9,106 nt of DNA from contig CAZFIR010000194.1 in the NCBI GenBank assembly GCA_964519535.1, forward strand, positions 1-9,106, given 5' to 3'. The stretch is from CAYWLI01 sp964519535. GTDB lineage: Bacteria; Desulfobacterota; B13-G15; RBG-16-54-18. Positions 6,447-9,106 of the stretch are shown piece by piece. Positions within the stretch are counted from its first letter, which is position 1. Every line of letters begins with the position of its first letter. The notes beneath the pieces are model-generated. The model was not told the DNA's origin. It saw only the letters and a program-made list of their open reading frames with translations, and ran no database searches. The translations under genes and the position numbers were made by a program.

Positions 6447-6546
6447 GTGAAACGGACCCTTTCCCGCTTATCCTTTACTGTAAGAGCATCTTGCTAAGGC
6501 AATATAGTATGAAGGAAAAGCTGTCTTTTAGTTTCAATGAGGGTGT

Positions 6547-6573
6547 CCAGGGGCTCTAGTATAGAGCCCCTGG
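6547..6573 (-). terminator. Perfect 12-bp hairpin after the binding-protein gene
   Basis: CCAGGGGCTCTA (6547-6558) and TAGAGCCCCTGG (6562-6573) are exact complements around a three-base GTA loop. The stem starts 18 bases beyond the stop codon of the substrate-binding protein gene. No T-tract follows on the minus strand, so it may act as a weak terminator, or more likely as a 3' stabilising stem that keeps the binding-protein mRNA abundant relative to its neighbours. Confidence 0.6.
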
Positions 6574-6591
6574 AATAACAATGAGTTGTGC

Positions 6592-7848
6592 TTATTTTTT
6601 TGTATAGATGTGGCGCAATGGGTAGAGACCCACTGGTACCACCTTGCCCTTCTGCACCTGGTCAATACGTATCTCATCAACACCCTCGATATCGCCCTCA
6701 CCATAGGTCAGTGGTGTACTGCTTATGTCACCGGTGTCAAGCTTTTTGATCTTGAAGAAGCCTTTCTCCAGCACGTCACGCGGCGTGAGCTCTTCAAAAG
6801 GCACCTTTTTCATGGCCAGCCGTAACGCCTCAACCTGGATCATGGCCTCAAGGACCCCTGCCTCATACATGATGTGGGTGACCCGCTTGCCGGTGCGGTA
6901 CTTATCCTGCAGGTCGCTGCAGAACTTTATCCCCGGGACGGAGAGGTCGTCCATGGGGCGGAAGCTACCAGCGCAGACATACCCGTCACCCAGCTCACCC
7001 ATGGCCGCGGCGAACACGGCTGCGTGACCTGGTGCGCCGACACCAAAGGTCATCTTGTAGGGCTGATAGGGTCCCATACCCAGCCTGACCATCTCCTTTA
7101 CCGTCGGCTGTGACCCGGGATTGATCATAACGCCCAGGGCAAGGTCAACATTGTTTTGTTTCAGCCACGTGAGCTGGGTGGTCGGCGGCGAGGTACACAC
7201 CAGAGGCACATACTGGGTGCCCACAAACTCATAGCCGATCTTCTCGAGATACGCCTTCATCTCAGGGATCTCAATCGACCTGCCCATGGCGTTGTCGGCG
7301 GTCAGATAGGCAACCCGTGGTTTCCTTTTTTCCTTCCAACTCTTTTTGAACCAGTCGGCGATGGCGCCCAAGGAATCGGTATAAATAGGATAATAGGTGA
7401 AGCAGCTTTGAGGCGGCGACAGGTAGTAGGATCCGGTGGCCATGCTCGTGGCGCCCATCCCATCCTCCCATAATCTGTCCTTGAGTGCCAGCGCTATAGG
7501 GGACCCCGATATCCTGGCGACTAACATTCCCTTGGCCTTGAGCTCTTCATAGATTGACATCGCCTTAGCCGGTTTGAGCTCATCATCCCGCCACATCACC
7601 TCCAGGGTGATATCGTCGGGGAATTTGTCTTTTCGCCACGGGGCCAGCATCTTTGTCTCATTGACATATTTGACATAGTCCTCCATGGCAGCCAGCACTG
7701 CCGCTGAATCCTCAGCAAAGGGCCCGGTGAGCGACTGGGTGCCGCCGACATAGAGTACTTTTTCGGCATGGGCGCTCACAGGCAATAATGATGCTGCTAT
7801 CAACACAATAGCTACAACAGTTACTAACGACAATCTCATCTTAGTCAT
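6592..7848 (-). CDS. Periplasmic substrate-binding protein of a Liv-type ABC importer
   Basis: The product is a 418-residue type I periplasmic binding protein (Peripla_BP_6/LivJ-like fold). It captures the substrate outside the inner membrane and delivers it to the LivHM permease. A Sec signal peptide is clear: MTKMR, a hydrophobic stretch to residue 22, and a probable cleavage AHA|E after residue 28; there is no lipobox cysteine. The mature protein opens with KVLYVGGTQSLTGPFAED, the usual first strand and ligand loop of the family. The start at 7848 is chosen because GAAGGAGG lies directly upstream; an ATG nine codons earlier would place that site inside the gene. Family members bind branched-chain amino acids but also amides, urea and aromatic or other carboxylates, and the ligand cannot be read here. 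It follows livM on the same strand after 166 bases, with a separate strong ribosome binding site suited to high expression. Confidence 0.92.
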   Translation of the reverse strand: MTKMRLSLVTVVAIVLIAASLLPVSAHAEKVLYVGGTQSLTGPFAEDSAAVLAAMEDYVKYVNETKMLAPWRKDKFPDDITLEVMWRDDELKPAKAMSIYEELKAKGMLVARISGSPIALALKDRLWEDGMGATSMATGSYYLSPPQSCFTYYPIYTDSLGAIADWFKKSWKEKRKPRVAYLTADNAMGRSIEIPEMKAYLEKIGYEFVGTQYVPLVCTSPPTTQLTWLKQNNVDLALGVMINPGSQPTVKEMVRLGMGPYQPYKMTFGVGAPGHAAVFAAAMGELGDGYVCAGSFRPMDDLSVPGIKFCSDLQDKYRTGKRVTHIMYEAGVLEAMIQVEALRLAMKKVPFEELTPRDVLEKGFFKIKKLDTGDISSTPLTYGEGDIEGVDEIRIDQVQKGKVVPVGLYPLRHIYTKK

Positions 7849-8014
7849 TTTCTCCTCCTTCGTTACTTTTCCCAAATATAGTTTATGCTTAAGTCTACAC
7901 CATAAACTAACCCCAACCTCAGTTTAGCCTCTTTATCTCCTCCTTTCTTCTGGTTTATTTTACCCGCCTTTCTAAATGAGGCGGTTTTTTGAATTTCATC
8001 ACCTCCCTTCACCT
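7849..8014 (-). promoter_or_regulatory. livM to binding-protein spacer with several ribosome binding sites
   Basis: This 166-base spacer carries three Shine-Dalgarno-like clusters in the transcribed direction: GGGAGGTG just after livM, AAGGAGGAG in the middle, and GAAGGAGG at the binding-protein start. The first sits two bases before an ATG at 7997 that opens a 14-codon frame (MKFKKPPHLERRVK, stop ending near 7953). The hairpin at 7964-7984 lies inside that frame, so a small leader peptide or translational coupling is possible. The two-base spacing makes efficient translation doubtful. No clear promoter is seen. Confidence 0.3.
7964..7990 (+). terminator. Intrinsic-terminator-like hairpin, complete on the + strand
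   Basis: CCGCCT (7964-7969) and AGGCGG (7979-7984) form a six-base stem around a nine-base loop, followed on the plus strand by six Ts (7985-7990). This is the standard layout of an intrinsic terminator, but all genes here are on the minus strand. Read that way the stem is preceded by As and followed by GTAAAATAAA, so it is not a normal terminator. It could stop antisense transcripts entering livM, or attenuate the livM to binding-protein transcript. Confidence 0.5.
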
Positions 8015-9064
8015 TCATTCTCGATGTGAAAAAGGCCATAGCCTGAAATAGGCCTTGATAATATCCCACCGGTGATAAAGTCCCCGGGGTTCAAAAATGA
8101 GGAAGATGATGATTATCAATCCGTGTGACATGAGGGCCAACGAGGCGGCTGCCTGGGGAGCAACGGCTGCGGATAGAATGGGGCCCACCATCGTAACCAG
8201 CTCATCCAGCAGTTTGAGGGCAACGGCGCCAAAGATAGCTCCTGTCGTACTGCCCATACCCCCCACGATTAACATACCCAGATACCAGACTGAATCCATA
8301 AAGGGAAACTGGTCTGTACTGGCGAAACTAATATAGTGAACGAGCAGTGACCCGGCCACGCCGGCATAGACACAGCCGATAAAGAATGCCTGGAGCTTGT
8401 AACTCCACAGACTAACCCCCATGACCTCAGCCGCCAGGTCGTTATCCCGGATGGCGATGAAGGCCCTGCCTGCCCTGCTCCGTACGATGTTTTTAGCCAG
8501 GAGCGTAGCCAGACAGGTAATTACCATCACCAGGTAAAAATAGTTGGTCTTGGAGCTCAGCACGATACTCCCTATCGCAGGTTTGGGCACACTTAAGCCA
8601 TCAGGCCCGCCGGTGATGCTGCGGAGTTGGATTATCGTCCAGATGATGATAAAATGAGCGGCGATGGTCGCCATAATAAGGTAGAAGCCCTTGATCTTTA
8701 AGGATGGAAGGCCGAAGATCAAACCTGCTATTCCCGCGGCCAGGGCACCACAGGGGAGGGCCGCCCAGAATGGTAAGCCAAGCTTGGCGCACAAAACAGC
8801 CGAGGTATAACCACCGACTGCCATAAAGCCCGCATGGCCGATGGAGATTTGGCCGCAATAGCCGGTGAGAATATTGAGCCCATGGACGCTGATAACGGCA
8901 ATACCCATCATGGTCAGTATGGTCAGCATCCGATCGCTGGTAAAGAGCGGGCAGGCGAAGAGAACGATGAGGAAGGCCGCTAAAACTCCCCAATGCAGCT
9001 TGGTAGGGAAGATAGCCATATCCTGCGCATAATTTTCGTGGAAGGTTCCGGAGCCAAGACCCAT
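8015..9064 (-). CDS. livM: Branched-chain amino acid-type ABC transporter permease LivM
   Basis: LivM pairs with LivH to form the inner-membrane channel of a Liv-type importer powered by LivG and LivF ATPases. The 349-residue product is very hydrophobic, with about eight to ten membrane helices from residue 25 onward. It shows family motifs GYCGQISIGHAGF (68-80), TGGPDGL (151-157) and the cytoplasmic coupling loop GRAFIAIRDNDLAAEVMGV (199-217), which contacts the ATPase. A glycine-rich GGMGSTTGAIFGA stretch and a closing EPRGL (about 329-333) are also typical. The ATG at 9064 follows GAGAGGA by about seven bases and lies three bases after the livH stop, so it is tightly coupled to livH. The visible ATG gives a short polar N-terminus, normal for LivM. 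The livF and livG genes are not in the window and may lie upstream, beyond the right edge. Confidence 0.95.
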   Translation of the reverse strand: MGLGSGTFHENYAQDMAIFPTKLHWGVLAAFLIVLFACPLFTSDRMLTILTMMGIAVISVHGLNILTGYCGQISIGHAGFMAVGGYTSAVLCAKLGLPFWAALPCGALAAGIAGLIFGLPSLKIKGFYLIMATIAAHFIIIWTIIQLRSITGGPDGLSVPKPAIGSIVLSSKTNYFYLVMVITCLATLLAKNIVRSRAGRAFIAIRDNDLAAEVMGVSLWSYKLQAFFIGCVYAGVAGSLLVHYISFASTDQFPFMDSVWYLGMLIVGGMGSTTGAIFGAVALKLLDELVTMVGPILSAAVAPQAAASLALMSHGLIIIIFLIFEPRGLYHRWDIIKAYFRLWPFSHRE

Positions 9065-9067
9065 GGG

Positions 9068-9106
9068 TTAAATCCTCTCTATCCTGACCAGGCCAAAGAG
9101 CCCGTA
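9068..9106 (-). CDS. livH: 3' end of the LivH permease gene (partial)
   Basis: The last 39 bases read on the minus strand as YGLFGLVRIERI followed by TAA. A GLFG-x-x-x-x-E-R-(I/V) end is typical of LivH proteins. It lies three bases before livM in the same direction, the standard livHM order. Only 12 residues are visible, so the call rests on this C-terminal motif and position. Confidence 0.75.
   Translation of the reverse strand, partial: YGLFGLVRIERI

Noticed and set aside
7849..7875. ATG nine codons upstream for the binding protein
   Set aside because: It would put the GAAGGAGG site within the coding region and add a charged extension before the signal peptide.
7863..8069. 68-codon minus-strand frame spanning the livM end and spacer
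   Set aside because: It overlaps livM, shows low-complexity lysine-rich sequence and its start has no Shine-Dalgarno site.

Overview
This window most likely comes from an anaerobic bacterium of the Desulfobacterota (former Deltaproteobacteria: a sulfate reducer or syntroph), or a relative with similar metabolism. This is inferred from gene content: a RACo-type corrinoid activator, a reductive-dehalogenase-like protein, DUF1638 and DUF169 proteins, and a Liv-type ABC importer. Composition is moderate in GC, and AGGAGG-like ribosome binding sites are used. No rRNA, tRNA, CRISPR array or intact insertion sequence was found.

Left part (+ strand). The window opens inside a gene for a RACo/RamA-like ATP-dependent reductive activator of corrinoid proteins: an N-terminal [2Fe-2S] ferredoxin domain followed by an ASKHA ATPase. 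A gap of about 300 bases with GC-rich hairpins follows. Next is a MarR-family regulator with a strong sigma70-type promoter (TTGACA-N17-TATGAT) whose -10 and start region carry a 16-bp tandem repeat, a good candidate autoregulatory operator. After the regulator lie rdhA, a two-cluster [4Fe-4S], corrinoid-dependent reductive dehalogenase homologue, and rdhB, a 95-residue three-helix membrane anchor. The RdhA has no twin-arginine signal. It begins with two membrane helices that predict a cytoplasmic catalytic domain, yet it still has an RdhB partner.

Middle (4544-5702). The rdhAB unit converges on a minus-strand DUF1638 gene across a gap holding a 65-bp imperfect palindrome (a REP or MITE-like element). 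The DUF1638 gene has its own near-consensus promoter. Its family is often found next to corrinoid methyltransferase genes, which fits the corrinoid theme on the left.

Right part (- strand). Read in the transcribed direction: the last codons of livH, then livM (permease), then a periplasmic substrate-binding protein with a Sec signal peptide, then a perfect 12-bp hairpin, then a DUF169 gene. livH, livM and the binding protein form an import operon for a branched-chain amino acid or a similar small carboxylate or amide. The DUF169 and DUF1638 genes lie downstream on the same strand.

Working hypothesis: the left half is a MarR-switched, corrinoid-dependent reductive module that handles its substrate in the cytoplasm. 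The right half would import an organic substrate. A functional link between the halves is only suggested by proximity.
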